Source: CAVTJL01 sp963752325 (GTDB lineage Bacteria > Pseudomonadota > Alphaproteobacteria > Geminicoccales > Geminicoccaceae). Taken from it: a stretch of 64,000 nucleotides of DNA. Below are positions 9,739 to 18,465 of this stretch, piece after piece. Made by a program: the position numbers and the translations under genes. Each line of letters starts with the position of its first letter. Position 1 is the first letter of the stretch. The notes beneath the pieces are model-generated. The model saw only the letters and a program-made list of their open reading frames with translations. It was not told the origin of the DNA and did no database searches. Location: positions 310,001-374,000 of the forward strand of contig CAVVXU010000007.1 of NCBI GenBank assembly GCA_963752325.1. The letters run 5' to 3'.

Positions 9739-10878
9739 GTGGCCGACCTGCGCATTGAGCCTCTTGAGGGGTCGCGCGATCTCCAGCGGTTCCTGGAGAT
9801 GCCTGCGCCGCTCTATCGGACCGACCCTCTTTGGGTCCCTCCTCTGCTCCTCGAGCGGCGGGATCACCTGAATGCCCGCAAGAACCCGTTCCTGCGGGGC
9901 ATCGAGATGGCCTACTGGATGGCCTTCCGCGGGGACCGCTGCGTCGGGCGCATCAGCGCCCAGATCAACCAAAAGCATCTCGATCGGCACAAGGACCAGA
10001 CGGGCCATTTCGGCTTCCTCGAGGCCGAGGACGATGCCGAGGTCTTCGCCGCTCTGATCGAGACGGCGGCGGGCTGGCTGCGCGCCAAGGGCATGCGCCG
10101 CATGGCCGGGCCCTTCAATCCCTCGATCAACGACGAGTGCGGCCTCTTGATCGAGGGGTTCGACACCGGGCCCAACATGATGATGGGCCACAATCCGCCC
10201 TACTATCCTGCGCGCGTCGAGGAGCAGGGCCTCGTCAAGGCCAAGGATCTCATCGCCTACTGGGCCGATCTTCGCGCCGGGCTTCCGCCCATGGCAGCGC
10301 GGCTGATCGAGCGTCTCAAGCGGATGGACAATGTCGGGATCCGGTCGCTCGACAAGAAGCGCTTCCGGGAGGACATCAGCATCATCTGCGACATCTTCAA
10401 CGATGCGTGGGCGGACAATTGGGGCTTCATTCCGTTCGGCGAGGAGGAGGCCCAGTACATGGCGAAGAGCATTCGCCCGCTGGTGGGGCCAGACTGGTTT
10501 GCGATCGGCGAGATCGACGGCGAGCCAGCCGCGATGGTCGTGACGCTGCCCAACCTGAACTCTGCCATCAAGGACCTCAACGGCCGCCTGCTGCCCTTCG
10601 GTTGGGCGAAGCTGCTCTGGCGCCTCAAGGTGCAAGGCGTCACGGACGGCCGGATGCCGCTCATGGGGGTGCGCAAGAAATATCAGGGCACCGCCAAGGG
10701 CGCCGCGCTCGCCATGGGCGTCATCGGGCGGATCTACGACTATCATCGGGCGCAGGGCAAGACGGGGGCTGAGCTGTCCTGGGTGCTCGAGGACAACCAA
10801 GCCATGCGCGACATGATCGCCACCATCGGCGCGAAGCCCTACAAGACCTACCGCATCTACGAGAAGCAGCTCGCGTGA
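9739..10878 (+). CDS. Bacterial ceramide synthase-like GNAT acyltransferase
   Basis: 379-residue protein of the family often labelled 'dATP pyrophosphohydrolase' in alphaproteobacteria but containing a C-terminal GNAT fold. In Caulobacter the equivalent gene encodes bacterial ceramide synthase, which N-acylates 3-oxo-sphinganine. Characteristic stretches are LYRTDPLWVPPL near residue 25, GPFNPSINDECG near 130, and the C-terminal ELSWVLEDNQAMRDMI followed by KTYRIYEKQL. The gene overlaps the next by four bases (GTGA). Identity as ceramide synthase rests on this family resemblance and on co-localisation with serine palmitoyltransferase, the dedicated ACP and the other sphingolipid genes; activity is inferred. 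Confidence 0.82.
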   Translation: MADLRIEPLEGSRDLQRFLEMPAPLYRTDPLWVPPLLLERRDHLNARKNPFLRGIEMAYWMAFRGDRCVGRISAQINQKHLDRHKDQTGHFGFLEAEDDAEVFAALIETAAGWLRAKGMRRMAGPFNPSINDECGLLIEGFDTGPNMMMGHNPPYYPARVEEQGLVKAKDLIAYWADLRAGLPPMAARLIERLKRMDNVGIRSLDKKRFREDISIICDIFNDAWADNWGFIPFGEEEAQYMAKSIRPLVGPDWFAIGEIDGEPAAMVVTLPNLNSAIKDLNGRLLPFGWAKLLWRLKVQGVTDGRMPLMGVRKKYQGTAKGAALAMGVIGRIYDYHRAQGKTGAELSWVLEDNQAMRDMIATIGAKPYKTYRIYEKQLA

Positions 10879-11678
10879 CAGGCCCTGGACCGAGGTTCGA
10901 CGCCGTCGTCCTGGCGGGGAGCCGAGGAGGCACCGATCCCGTCGCCGCCGCAGCCGGGGCCTCGCACAAATGCCTCGTCGCGGCGGGCGGCGTGCCGATG
11001 CTGGTTCGCGTCGTCGAGGCGCTGGCGGCGAGCCCCTGGATCGGCCGCATCCTCGTCGTTCTCGACCAGCCTGACCTCATCTCGACGCTGCCCCGGCTGG
11101 CGCCCCTCATCGAGGCCGATCGGTGCCAGAGCATGGCAGCGGCACCTTCCCCGAGCCTCAGCGTGCGCGCCGCGATCGAGCGGCTCGGCACCTTTCCGGT
11201 GCTGGTGACGACGGCCGACCACGCGCTCCTCTCGGGCGCCATCATCGAGGCGTTCTGCGGTGCCGCCGCGCGCAGCAATGCCGATGTCGCGGCCGGCCTC
11301 GCCAGCGCCACGGCCATCCTCGGCGCCTATCCCGAGAGTCGGCGCACCTTCTGGCATTTCCGGGGCGAGCGTTACTCCGGCGCCAACCTCTTTGCCATCA
11401 TGACGCCCCGAGGCGGCAATGCGGTCGCATTCTGGCGCCGTGTCGAGCAGGACCGGAAGAAGCCGTGGCGGATCGCCAGGGCCTTCGGCTGGGGCGCCCT
11501 TCTGGCCTACCTCTCGCGCCGTCTGACGCTGGAGCAGGCGATGTCGCGCCTGTCGCGCATCCTCGACGCTGCCGCGGTCGCGGTGCCGATCGATATTGCC
11601 GAGGCCGCGATCGACGTCGACAAGCCCGAGGACCTGGCGCTCGTCGAGCGCATCCTCGCGGCGCGTCGGGCCGCCTGA
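10875..11678 (+). CDS. MobA-like NTP transferase domain protein of the sphingolipid locus
   Basis: 267-residue nucleotidyltransferase-fold protein. The N-terminal AVVLAGSRGG and ...SHKCLVAAGGVPML match the NTP-binding loop and conserved lysine of the MobA/GlmU-type transferases, TTADHALL near residue 113 supplies an acidic residue at the metal site, and DIAEAAIDVDKPEDLALVERIL is the usual family tail. The GTG start overlaps the ceramide synthase stop (GTGA), implying translational coupling. It probably activates a head-group precursor with CTP or another NTP; the substrate is unknown. It could act with the downstream Tam41-like protein. Confidence 0.75.
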   Translation: MTGPGPRFDAVVLAGSRGGTDPVAAAAGASHKCLVAAGGVPMLVRVVEALAASPWIGRILVVLDQPDLISTLPRLAPLIEADRCQSMAAAPSPSLSVRAAIERLGTFPVLVTTADHALLSGAIIEAFCGAAARSNADVAAGLASATAILGAYPESRRTFWHFRGERYSGANLFAIMTPRGGNAVAFWRRVEQDRKKPWRIARAFGWGALLAYLSRRLTLEQAMSRLSRILDAAAVAVPIDIAEAAIDVDKPEDLALVERILAARRAA

Positions 11679-11707
11679 CGCCGTCCCGCACGCCCGACCC
11701 GCCAGCC

Positions 11708-12646
11708 ATGGTCCGCATCGCCCACCTCACCGACATTCACTTGGCGCCGCTGCCGGCGGTGCGGGCGCGCGACCTCGCAAGCAAGCGTGCGCTGGGCTAC
11801 GTGTCCTGGCAGCGCCATCGCCGCCATCGCCATCGCCTCGAGGTCCTGGACGCGGTGCTGGCCGACATCGAGGAGAGCGGCGTCGATCACATCGTGGTGA
11901 CGGGCGATCTCTGCAACATATCGCTCGACGCGGAGTTCGCGGCAGCGGCGGCGTGGCTCGGGCGCCTCGGCCCGCCCGAGCGGGTGACGGCGATACCGGG
12001 CAATCACGACGCCTACGTGCCCGGCGCGGCACGTCGCGGCTGGCCGCTCTGGGCCGCCTATATGGGTTGCGAGGCGGCCGGGACGATGCCGTCCTTCCCG
12101 TTCGTCCGCGAGGTCGGACCGCTCAGCCTTGTGGCCCTGTCGACCGCCGTGCCGGTGCCCGCCGGCTACGCCACCGGGCGCCTGGGCGAGCGCCAGCTGC
12201 ACGCGCTCGAGCAGGCCCTGCGCGAGGCGCACGAAAAGGGCCGTCATGCGATCGTGCTGCTGCACCACCCGCCCGTGCATGGCTGGAGCCGCAAGCGGAA
12301 GCGCCTGACCGACGCCCGCGGCTTTCGCGCCGTCCTCCAGCGGGCCGGCGCCGATCTCGTGCTGTGCGGGCATGAGCACGTGCTGAATGTCGGCGGACTG
12401 CCCGGCCCCCATCAGCAGGTGCCGGTCCTGGGCGGCCCCTCGGCCTCGCTGCTCGGCGACAGCGCCGCCACGAGCGGCGGCTACCTCCTGCTCGACATGC
12501 GCCCGAAGGAGCGCGGACAGGGGATCGTCATCGACGTCGAGGCGCGCCGCTTCGACCCCGAGGCCTTGGCAATGACGAGCGTCCTGCGTGCCACCGTAGC
12601 CGGCGCGGAGGAATCCGGTCACGTCTCGCTCGAGCCGGCCATCTAG
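11708..12646 (+). CDS. Metallophosphoesterase
   Basis: 312-residue calcineurin-like phosphoesterase of the cAMP-phosphodiesterase (CpdA-like) type. All five metal-binding blocks are present: TDIH (residue 8), VTGDLCN (about 64), PGNHD (about 97), LLHHPP (about 180) and CGHEHV (about 222). There is no signal peptide, so it acts in the cytosol or at the inner face of the membrane. It lies in the sphingolipid operon, 29 bases after the nucleotidyltransferase gene; dephosphorylation or pyrophosphate hydrolysis of a lipid intermediate is a plausible role, although a general phosphodiesterase function cannot be excluded. Confidence 0.85.
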   Translation: MVRIAHLTDIHLAPLPAVRARDLASKRALGYVSWQRHRRHRHRLEVLDAVLADIEESGVDHIVVTGDLCNISLDAEFAAAAAWLGRLGPPERVTAIPGNHDAYVPGAARRGWPLWAAYMGCEAAGTMPSFPFVREVGPLSLVALSTAVPVPAGYATGRLGERQLHALEQALREAHEKGRHAIVLLHHPPVHGWSRKRKRLTDARGFRAVLQRAGADLVLCGHEHVLNVGGLPGPHQQVPVLGGPSASLLGDSAATSGGYLLLDMRPKERGQGIVIDVEARRFDPEALAMTSVLRATVAGAEESGHVSLEPAI

Positions 12647-12739
12647 CCAGGGCGGGGCCCGCTGCTGTATGACACTTGACGGGCTGTGCCCATTCCCGAC
12701 GCTCCGGTGTCGATCTCCGTTCGCGAGCCGCTCCGAGCG

Positions 12740-13951
12740 ATGACTGTCTATAGCCGATACATCACGAGCCAGATCGCCCGCCCGACGGTCTCGATCCTGG
12801 CGGTGGCGCTTTTCGCCCTTCTCGCTGAGCGCATGCTGCGGGTAGTGGACATCGTCGTCGGATGGCGCGGCAGCCTGCTCGTCATCTTCGAGATGATGGG
12901 CTACCTGCTGCCGCATTATCTGAGCCTTGCCGTGCCCGCGGCCTTCTTCATCGCCATCCTCCTCACGGTGAGCCGGCTGTCGCGGGATGGCGAGCTCGAC
13001 GCGATGATGGCATCCGGCATCGGCCTCGACGGCGTCTTGAGGCCGCTCCTGGGCATGGCGATCGTCCTGCTCGTCATCAACGCGATCGTGCTGTCCTATC
13101 TGCAGCCCTACAGCCGCTATGCCTACAGGGCAGCGCTCTTCGCGCTCTCGAACGTCTCCTTTCAGGCGCTCCTCCACGACAAGTCGTTCGTGACGCTCGA
13201 CAACACCACCTACAGCGTCGACTCGCTGGACGGCGAGCACAGCGGCTTCACGGGGCTCTTTCTCTACAGCCGCCAGGACAACGGCAGCACGATGACCGTC
13301 ACGGCGGAGCGCGGCACCGTCCTGCCGGCGGAAGGCTCGAGGCCGCTGACGCTCAGCCTCGACCAGGGCGTGCAGCAGATCGTGCCCGCGCCCAGCTCCG
13401 ATCAGCAGGCCGCACCCTCGAAGGGTGGGGCAAGCATCCGCTTCAAGAGCTTCCTCACCGACATGCGAGGTGCCAAGCCCGAGTCGTTCCGGCCACGCGG
13501 CGAGGACGAGCGTGAGATGACGATCCCCGAGCTCTGGGCCGCGCGCGGCAAGTCGTTCCCGGACATCCGGCCCGCGGAGATCTCGTCCGAGCTGAACGGG
13601 CGCCTCGTCCGCATCGTCTCGACCCTCGTGCTGCCGCTCATTGCGGTGCCGCTCGCCATCGCACGGCGCCGCTCGCTGCGCTCCTATGGGATCCTCGTCG
13701 GAATCTCCGTTCTGCTCATCTACAACCAGATCCTTCAGTTCGGCGAGTCGATGGCCGACGATGGCAAGATCTCGAGCCTCGTCGGGCTCTGGGTGCCGTT
13801 CTTCATCTTTCTCGCCCTGGGCCTCATGCTTTCCTGGAGCAAGGCCACCCGCGTGCCGCGCTCGGGCGGGCGCGGCCCGATCGAGGCGATTGTCGAGGCC
13901 GTCACCGAGCGGCTGTCCCGGCTCGGGCAGGCCGGAGCGTTTCGCTCGTGA
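12740..13951 (+). CDS. LptF-like permease of a lipid export ABC system
   Basis: 403-residue inner-membrane permease of the LptF/LptG family (YjgP/YjgQ). It shows the family architecture: three N-terminal helices (TVSILAVALFALLAER; LLPHYLSLAVPAAFFIAILL), a periplasmic beta-jellyroll domain roughly 110-290, and three C-terminal helices beginning IVSTLVLPLIAVPLAIARR. The Met at 12740 gives the usual MTVYSRYITSQ start; a GTG at 12686 adds 18 residues unlike the family. LptF and LptG normally form the LPS exporter with LptB; this pair sits between ceramide synthase and lipid kinase genes, so a dedicated sphingolipid exporter is likely, as proposed for the Caulobacter locus. Confidence 0.85.
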   Translation: MTVYSRYITSQIARPTVSILAVALFALLAERMLRVVDIVVGWRGSLLVIFEMMGYLLPHYLSLAVPAAFFIAILLTVSRLSRDGELDAMMASGIGLDGVLRPLLGMAIVLLVINAIVLSYLQPYSRYAYRAALFALSNVSFQALLHDKSFVTLDNTTYSVDSLDGEHSGFTGLFLYSRQDNGSTMTVTAERGTVLPAEGSRPLTLSLDQGVQQIVPAPSSDQQAAPSKGGASIRFKSFLTDMRGAKPESFRPRGEDEREMTIPELWAARGKSFPDIRPAEISSELNGRLVRIVSTLVLPLIAVPLAIARRRSLRSYGILVGISVLLIYNQILQFGESMADDGKISSLVGLWVPFFIFLALGLMLSWSKATRVPRSGGRGPIEAIVEAVTERLSRLGQAGAFRS

Positions 13952-15058
13952 GCCGGCTCACCCTCTACCTCAACATGATGTTCCTCCGGCGCTTCGTCGT
14001 CGTGCTGATCACGGCCAGCGGCTTTGCTCTCCTCTTCGATCTGCTGGACGTCGGCAGCCGGGTGCTGCGGCGCACCGACGGCACCTCGATGGCGCTTGCC
14101 CAGTACGCGGTGATCCGCCTGCCGTCCCTGCTGACCGAGGTGCTGCCCCTCGTGACGCTGGTGGCGGCGCTCTTCACCGCGATGGAGCTGATCCGCCGCA
14201 GCGAGCTCGTGGTGATCTGGGCGTCGGGCGTGTCCCGGGCCGGCATGGTCGCGCGGCTGCTGCCCATGGCGCTGCTCCTCATGGCCGGCAAGTTCGCGAT
14301 CGACGACATCGGCATCCCGGCGAGCATGCCGGAGCTTCGGGCCCTTCGCGTCAGCGAGTTCAGCCAGCGCGAGCGGCCCCGGCAGCGATGGCATCTGGGC
14401 GCGCAGCGGCGACGACATCGTCCGCTTGCCGGCCGACGCCATCGCGGGGGGCCGCATCGACGATGTGCGGATCTTCCACCGCGACCAGCATGGTCTGCTG
14501 ATCGAGCAGATCTTTGCCCGTCATGCCGAGGTCGTGCCGGACGGGTGGGAGCTGCAGGACGTAACCCGGCGCCCGGTCAGCACCGAGCCTCCGACCGAGG
14601 TCCCGAAGCTGTTCTGGCCGATCGTCCTTCCACTCGACAAGGTCGAGCTGATGGCCAAGCTGCCGCGTGAGCTCGGCATCCGCGACCTCATCGATATCGT
14701 GCGGCACGACGGCTACGGGGTGGGCGCCGTCGACGCCTACGAGACCTGGCTTCATGCGCGGATCGCCGACATGGCCATCCCCGCCCTCATGATGTTCCTC
14801 GTCTTCGGCCTGATACGGAAGTTCAGCCGCACGGGCATGATCATGCCGCTCTTCATGCAGAGCCTCGCCATCGGCTTCACCGCGATCATCACGAACGGCG
14901 TGCTGCTGGCGCTGGGCGAGGTCGGGCTCGTCGACCCGATCGTTGCGGCCTGGACCGCGCCCTGCCTCCTCGCCCTCGCTGTCCTGCTGCTGAGCGGTGT
15001 TCCCGAGCTGATCCTCGCGAGGTTCCGGGGCAGCGGGATGCGCGCGCGGCCGGCCTGA
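13948..15058 (+). CDS. LptG-like permease of a lipid export ABC system
   Basis: Partner of the preceding LptF-like protein, overlapping its stop by four bases (GTGA). Residues 1-115 carry helices FVVVLITASGFALLFDLLD and LTEVLPLVTLVAALFTAMEL with the coupling-helix region RSELVVIWASGVSRAG; the C-terminal part has IADMAIPALMMFLVFGLI and two more helices. The frame is broken near 14390: ...RQRWHLG continues as SGDDIVRLPADAIAGGRIDD in another frame, consistent with one indel, giving about 369 residues. A matching ATPase (LptB) is not in the window, so the pair may borrow LptB or the fused ABC protein upstream. Confidence 0.82.
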
Positions 15059-15061
15059 GCC

Positions 15062-16018
15062 ATGCGCATCGGCGTGGTCCACAACACGCGCAGCGAGCGC
15101 AACAAGCAGGGCATGGCGCAGCTCCGCAGCGTGCTCGAGGGGGCGAGCGACGTCGTCGAGCTCGACCTCGCCGACGGCACGACGCCGGGCGGGATCCTCC
15201 GCGAGCTGGCCGGCCGCGAGACCGGTCTCGTCGTGATCAATGGCGGCGACGGCACCGTCCAGGTCCTGCTCACCGCGCTTCTCGAGGAGCGGCCCTTCGT
15301 CGAGCTGCCGCTCGTGGCGATCCTGCCGCGCGGCATGGCCAACATGACGGCCAAGGACTGTGGCCTCGGCCGCGGCGATCCCGCTACGGTCCGCCGCCTG
15401 CTCGCGGCGGCACGCGCGGGCGAGCTCGATCGGCACCTCGTCGAGCGTCGCGTCCTGCGCATCGCCGGTGCCATTGGCGTCGGCCCGCAACGGGGCATGT
15501 TCTTCGGCGCCGCCGGCATCTTCGATGCCATCACCCTCTGCAAGGACACCGTGCACACGCGCGGCCTGAAGGGCGAGTGGGCCAACGTCACGACTCTTCT
15601 GAAGCTGCTGGCCGGCTGGGCAGTCGGGAAGAGGCCGCCGGGCATGCTGGAGGGCGTGCCGGTCGAGGCGGATATCGACGGCGAGGTGAGACTGCAGCGC
15701 GAGCTGCTCCTGCTCGCGACGACGCTGGACCGGCTGGTCCTGCGCGCGAGGCCCTTCTGGAACCCGCGCGGGCGGGCGCTGCGCTACACCAGCATCGCCT
15801 ACCCGCCGTCGCATCTGCTGCGCTCGTCCTGGCGCGTGCTCTATGGCGGCGACAGCCGCGCCTCGCTCCCGGCCGACTGCTATTTCAGCCGCAACGCCGA
15901 TCGCGTGGCCCTTCATCTGGACGCGCCGTTCACGATCGACGGCGAGGATTTCGCGGCCAGCGCCGGCGAGCCGCTCGTTCTGACGGCCCCCGATGTCGTC
16001 CGCTTCGTCCGCCTCTGA
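15062..16018 (+). CDS. Ceramide/diacylglycerol-type lipid kinase (CpgB-like)
   Basis: 318-residue lipid kinase of the DAGK catalytic family. The nucleotide-binding GGDGT motif is at residues 61-65, preceded by VVIN, and LPRGMANMTAKDCGL near 90 corresponds to the conserved P-x-G-T/M-x-N region. In Caulobacter the kinase in the sphingolipid cluster (CpgB) phosphorylates ceramide on the way to an anionic phosphoglycerate sphingolipid; the same role is inferred here from context. It starts three bases after the LptG-like stop and is followed after seven bases by a Tam41-like gene. Confidence 0.8.
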   Translation: MRIGVVHNTRSERNKQGMAQLRSVLEGASDVVELDLADGTTPGGILRELAGRETGLVVINGGDGTVQVLLTALLEERPFVELPLVAILPRGMANMTAKDCGLGRGDPATVRRLLAAARAGELDRHLVERRVLRIAGAIGVGPQRGMFFGAAGIFDAITLCKDTVHTRGLKGEWANVTTLLKLLAGWAVGKRPPGMLEGVPVEADIDGEVRLQRELLLLATTLDRLVLRARPFWNPRGRALRYTSIAYPPSHLLRSSWRVLYGGDSRASLPADCYFSRNADRVALHLDAPFTIDGEDFAASAGEPLVLTAPDVVRFVRL

Positions 16019-16025
16019 GGCGGCC

Positions 16026-16928
16026 ATGGCGGACGAGGCGATCGGAGCCGTCGTGGCGCGCGAGGCGGCAACGCCGGCACCCGGGGCGGTCCGGGCCCTG
16101 GCCGACGCCGCCCGGGCGAGGCACGGCGAGGCGATCGTGGCCGTCCTCTTCTACGGCAGCGCCCTGCGTGACGGCGCCGTCGAGGGCAGGCTGGTCGACC
16201 TCTACCTCGTCGCGGAGAGCTACGAGGCGCTCCACCGGAGCCCGGTCTTGAGGTGGCTCAACCGGCGAATCCCGCCCAACGTCTACTACGTCGAGACACG
16301 TCATGGCTCCGCCACGGTGCGGGCAAAGTACGCCACCGTGAGCCTGGACGCGCTCGAGCGACTGGTGGCGCCCACGACCGACAACCCCTACTTCTGGGCC
16401 CGCTTCGCCCAGCCGACCGGCATCGTCTGGGCCAGCGACGGCGCGGTGCGCAAGCGGATCTGCGGGGCGCTCGGGGCGGCGATCGTGACGCTCGCGGGCA
16501 CCGTCCGGCCGCTTCTCGGTCTAGCACCCGAGCCGGCCGAGCTTTGGACCCGCGCCTTTCAGGAAACCTACCGGACCGAGCTGCGCGCCGAGAAGCCCCA
16601 GCGCGCGGGGCAGCTCTACGAGGCCAATGCAGAGCGCTACGAGCGCCTGACCCCGGCCCTGTTGGCGACCCTGCCGATCCCGGACGGCACCGCCGCGCTC
16701 GAGGCGGCGCGTGCCTGGAAAAGGCGGCGGCTGAAGGGAAAAGCCTGGTCCGTGGCGCGGCTCGTCAAGGCCTCCTTCACCTTCGACGGCGGGGCTGACT
16801 ATCTCGCCTGGAAGATCGCACGCCACTCGGGCGTCGAGGTCGTCGTCACGCCCTGGCAGCGACGGCATCCGCTCCTGGGGGCGCTCGTCCAGTTCTGGCG
16901 GCTCTACCGGAAGGGTGCCTTCCGCTAG
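16026..16928 (+). CDS. Tam41-like nucleotidyltransferase (putative lipid-phosphate cytidylyltransferase)
   Basis: 300-residue protein resembling mitochondrial Tam41 (phosphatidate cytidylyltransferase). Visible matches are AVLFYGSALRDGAVEGRLVD near residue 45, the Gly-Ser plus acidic arrangement of polymerase-beta-type nucleotidyltransferases, and RAKYATVSLDALERLV...FWARFAQPTGIVWA, equivalent to the KYGVI...GRLQKPV region of Tam41. It follows the lipid kinase, so a CDP-activated phospho-ceramide or phosphatidate is a natural product to propose (inference). An in-frame ATG at 15993 would overlap the kinase by 26 bases and adds a Ser/Ala-rich stretch, so 16026 is chosen. Last gene of the plus-strand run. 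Confidence 0.72.
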   Translation: MADEAIGAVVAREAATPAPGAVRALADAARARHGEAIVAVLFYGSALRDGAVEGRLVDLYLVAESYEALHRSPVLRWLNRRIPPNVYYVETRHGSATVRAKYATVSLDALERLVAPTTDNPYFWARFAQPTGIVWASDGAVRKRICGALGAAIVTLAGTVRPLLGLAPEPAELWTRAFQETYRTELRAEKPQRAGQLYEANAERYERLTPALLATLPIPDGTAALEAARAWKRRRLKGKAWSVARLVKASFTFDGGADYLAWKIARHSGVEVVVTPWQRRHPLLGALVQFWRLYRKGAFR

Positions 16929-16932
16929 CTGC

Positions 16933-18153
16933 TCAGCGGGCGGTCCGGGCCTGCGCCGTCTCTCTGCGGCGGATGCCCAGCACCTCGGCCAGCTGCTCGA
17001 AGCGGTTGCCGATCTCGGCAATCTGCTCTGGCTTGTGGGCGGAGGAGACGCTGCACCGGAGCAGGCAGACCCCGCCGGGCGTGCCTGGCGGCACGGCAAG
17101 ATTCACGTAGACGCCGAGCTTGAGGAGCTGGTTCCAGGCGAGGACGGCCATCTTCTCGTCCGGCAGCCGCACCGCAATGACCGGGCTCGTGGCCGAGCAG
17201 ACGTCGAAGCCCAGCTCCGAGAGCCGGTCGTGCAGCTGATGCGCATTGGCCCAGATGCGGGTCCTGAGATCGTCGTCGGCGGCGATGCGATCCAGCGCCA
17301 CCCGGACCGACGCGATGCTGGCGGGGCTGGGCGAGGCCGTGAACATGTAGGGCCTCGAGCAATAGCGCAGGACGTCGAACTTGGGATGGCTCGAGGCGCC
17401 GAAGCCGCCCACGGCGCCCAGGCTCTTGCTGAAGGTGCCGGCGACGAAGTCGACCTCGTCCTCCACACCCTGCGCCTCGGCCACGCCGCGCCCGTGGTCG
17501 CCGAAGACGCCGAACGAATGGGCCTCGTCCACGAGCAGATAGGCGCCGTGGCGCTTCTTCACCTCGATAAGCTCCTTCAGCGGGGCGACGTCGCCCAGCA
17601 TGCTGTAGAGCCCCTCGACGATCACGAGGCGGCAGTCGCCCTCCTCCTGCCGCGTCAGGCGCTTGTCGAGGTCCTCGGGGTCGTTGTGGCGGAAGCGGAC
17701 CACCTTGGCCCCCGACAGGCGGCAGCCGTCATAGATGGAGGAGTGCGAATCGGAATCGAGCAGGATCACGTCGCGCGGCCCGGCAAGGCCCACGATCATG
17801 CCGAGATTGGCCTGATAGCCGGTCGTGAAGACCATGCAGGACTGCTTTTTCAGGAATCGCGCGAGGGCCTGCTCGAGGTCGCGGTGCGCCGCATAGGTGC
17901 CGTTCGCGATGCGCGAGCCCGTGGTGCCGGTTCCCTGCTCGACCACGGCCTTCACCGCCGCATCGATGCAGGCCCGATCGAAGGTGAGCCCCAGATAGTT
18001 GTTGGTCCCGAGGAGGATGGTGTGGCGGCCGCCGATAAGTGCCTCGGTCGGCGAGATGATCTCATCCAGGCTGACGCCGAAGGGATCGACGCCGTGCTGC
18101 AGGACCTTGTCGTGGCGGCCCGCGATCAGGGCGTACTTGTCGAAGATGTCCAT
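16933..18153 (-). CDS. spt: Serine palmitoyltransferase
   Basis: 406-residue PLP enzyme of the alpha-oxoamine synthase family, which condenses serine with an acyl thioester to 3-oxo-sphinganine, the committed step of sphingolipid synthesis. The PLP lysine is in GTFSKSLGAVGG near residue 243, the PLP-stacking and binding residues are in LLVDEAHSFGVFG, and GTNNYLGLTF plus GSRIANGTY mark the N-terminal family blocks. It could be confused with 8-amino-7-oxononanoate or 2-amino-3-ketobutyrate synthases, but its position four bases after a dedicated acyl carrier protein gene and next to reductase and acyl-AMP ligase genes makes serine palmitoyltransferase the best call. Confidence 0.9.
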   Translation of the reverse strand: MDIFDKYALIAGRHDKVLQHGVDPFGVSLDEIISPTEALIGGRHTILLGTNNYLGLTFDRACIDAAVKAVVEQGTGTTGSRIANGTYAAHRDLEQALARFLKKQSCMVFTTGYQANLGMIVGLAGPRDVILLDSDSHSSIYDGCRLSGAKVVRFRHNDPEDLDKRLTRQEEGDCRLVIVEGLYSMLGDVAPLKELIEVKKRHGAYLLVDEAHSFGVFGDHGRGVAEAQGVEDEVDFVAGTFSKSLGAVGGFGASSHPKFDVLRYCSRPYMFTASPSPASIASVRVALDRIAADDDLRTRIWANAHQLHDRLSELGFDVCSATSPVIAVRLPDEKMAVLAWNQLLKLGVYVNLAVPPGTPGGVCLLRCSVSSAHKPEQIAEIGNRFEQLAEVLGIRRRETAQARTAR

Positions 18154-18157
18154 CGGG

Positions 18158-18409
18158 TCAACGGGCCTCGATCTGCTGGCGGACGAGACCGACGAGATCG
18201 CCGAGGCTCCTGAGCTCGGAGATCTGGTTCATCGGGATGTCGATCCCGTACTTGTCCTCGATCTCCATCACGAGATCCATGGCGGCCACGGAATCGATGT
18301 TCATCTCTGTCGCAAGCTCCGTCGTCGGCAGCAGCTCGGCACCGGGCGGGGCGTAGCGCACCGCGAGCCCGCAGATCTCCCGAAAGATCTGGTCGTCGGA
18401 TGTCACCAT
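18158..18409 (-). CDS. acpR: Acyl carrier protein dedicated to sphingolipid synthesis
   Basis: 83-residue acyl carrier protein. The phosphopantetheine-bearing serine is Ser40 in NIDSVAAMDLV, followed by the conserved helix III region DIPMNQISELRSLGDLV. The start at 18409 has a GGAG ribosome site ten bases upstream; a longer frame from 18493 begins inside the preceding reductase gene. Located between ceramide reductase and serine palmitoyltransferase with a four-base gap to the latter, it probably carries the acyl chain delivered by the fatty acyl-AMP ligase to the synthase, as AcpR does in Caulobacter. Confidence 0.88.
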   Translation of the reverse strand: MVTSDDQIFREICGLAVRYAPPGAELLPTTELATEMNIDSVAAMDLVMEIEDKYGIDIPMNQISELRSLGDLVGLVRQQIEAR

Positions 18410-18465
18410 TGCCGATCCACTCCGTTGCGCTCCCGGGCCCGATACAGCTTGCGCCGACGCTGGGC

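Noticed and set aside
11507..13240. 577-codon minus-strand frame opposite metallophosphoesterase and LptF
   Set aside because: Antisense shadow of two motif-complete genes; composition is charged and repetitive.
14360..16027. 555-codon minus-strand frame opposite LptG and the lipid kinase
   Set aside because: Same reasoning: no motif, antisense to conserved genes in a high-GC genome.
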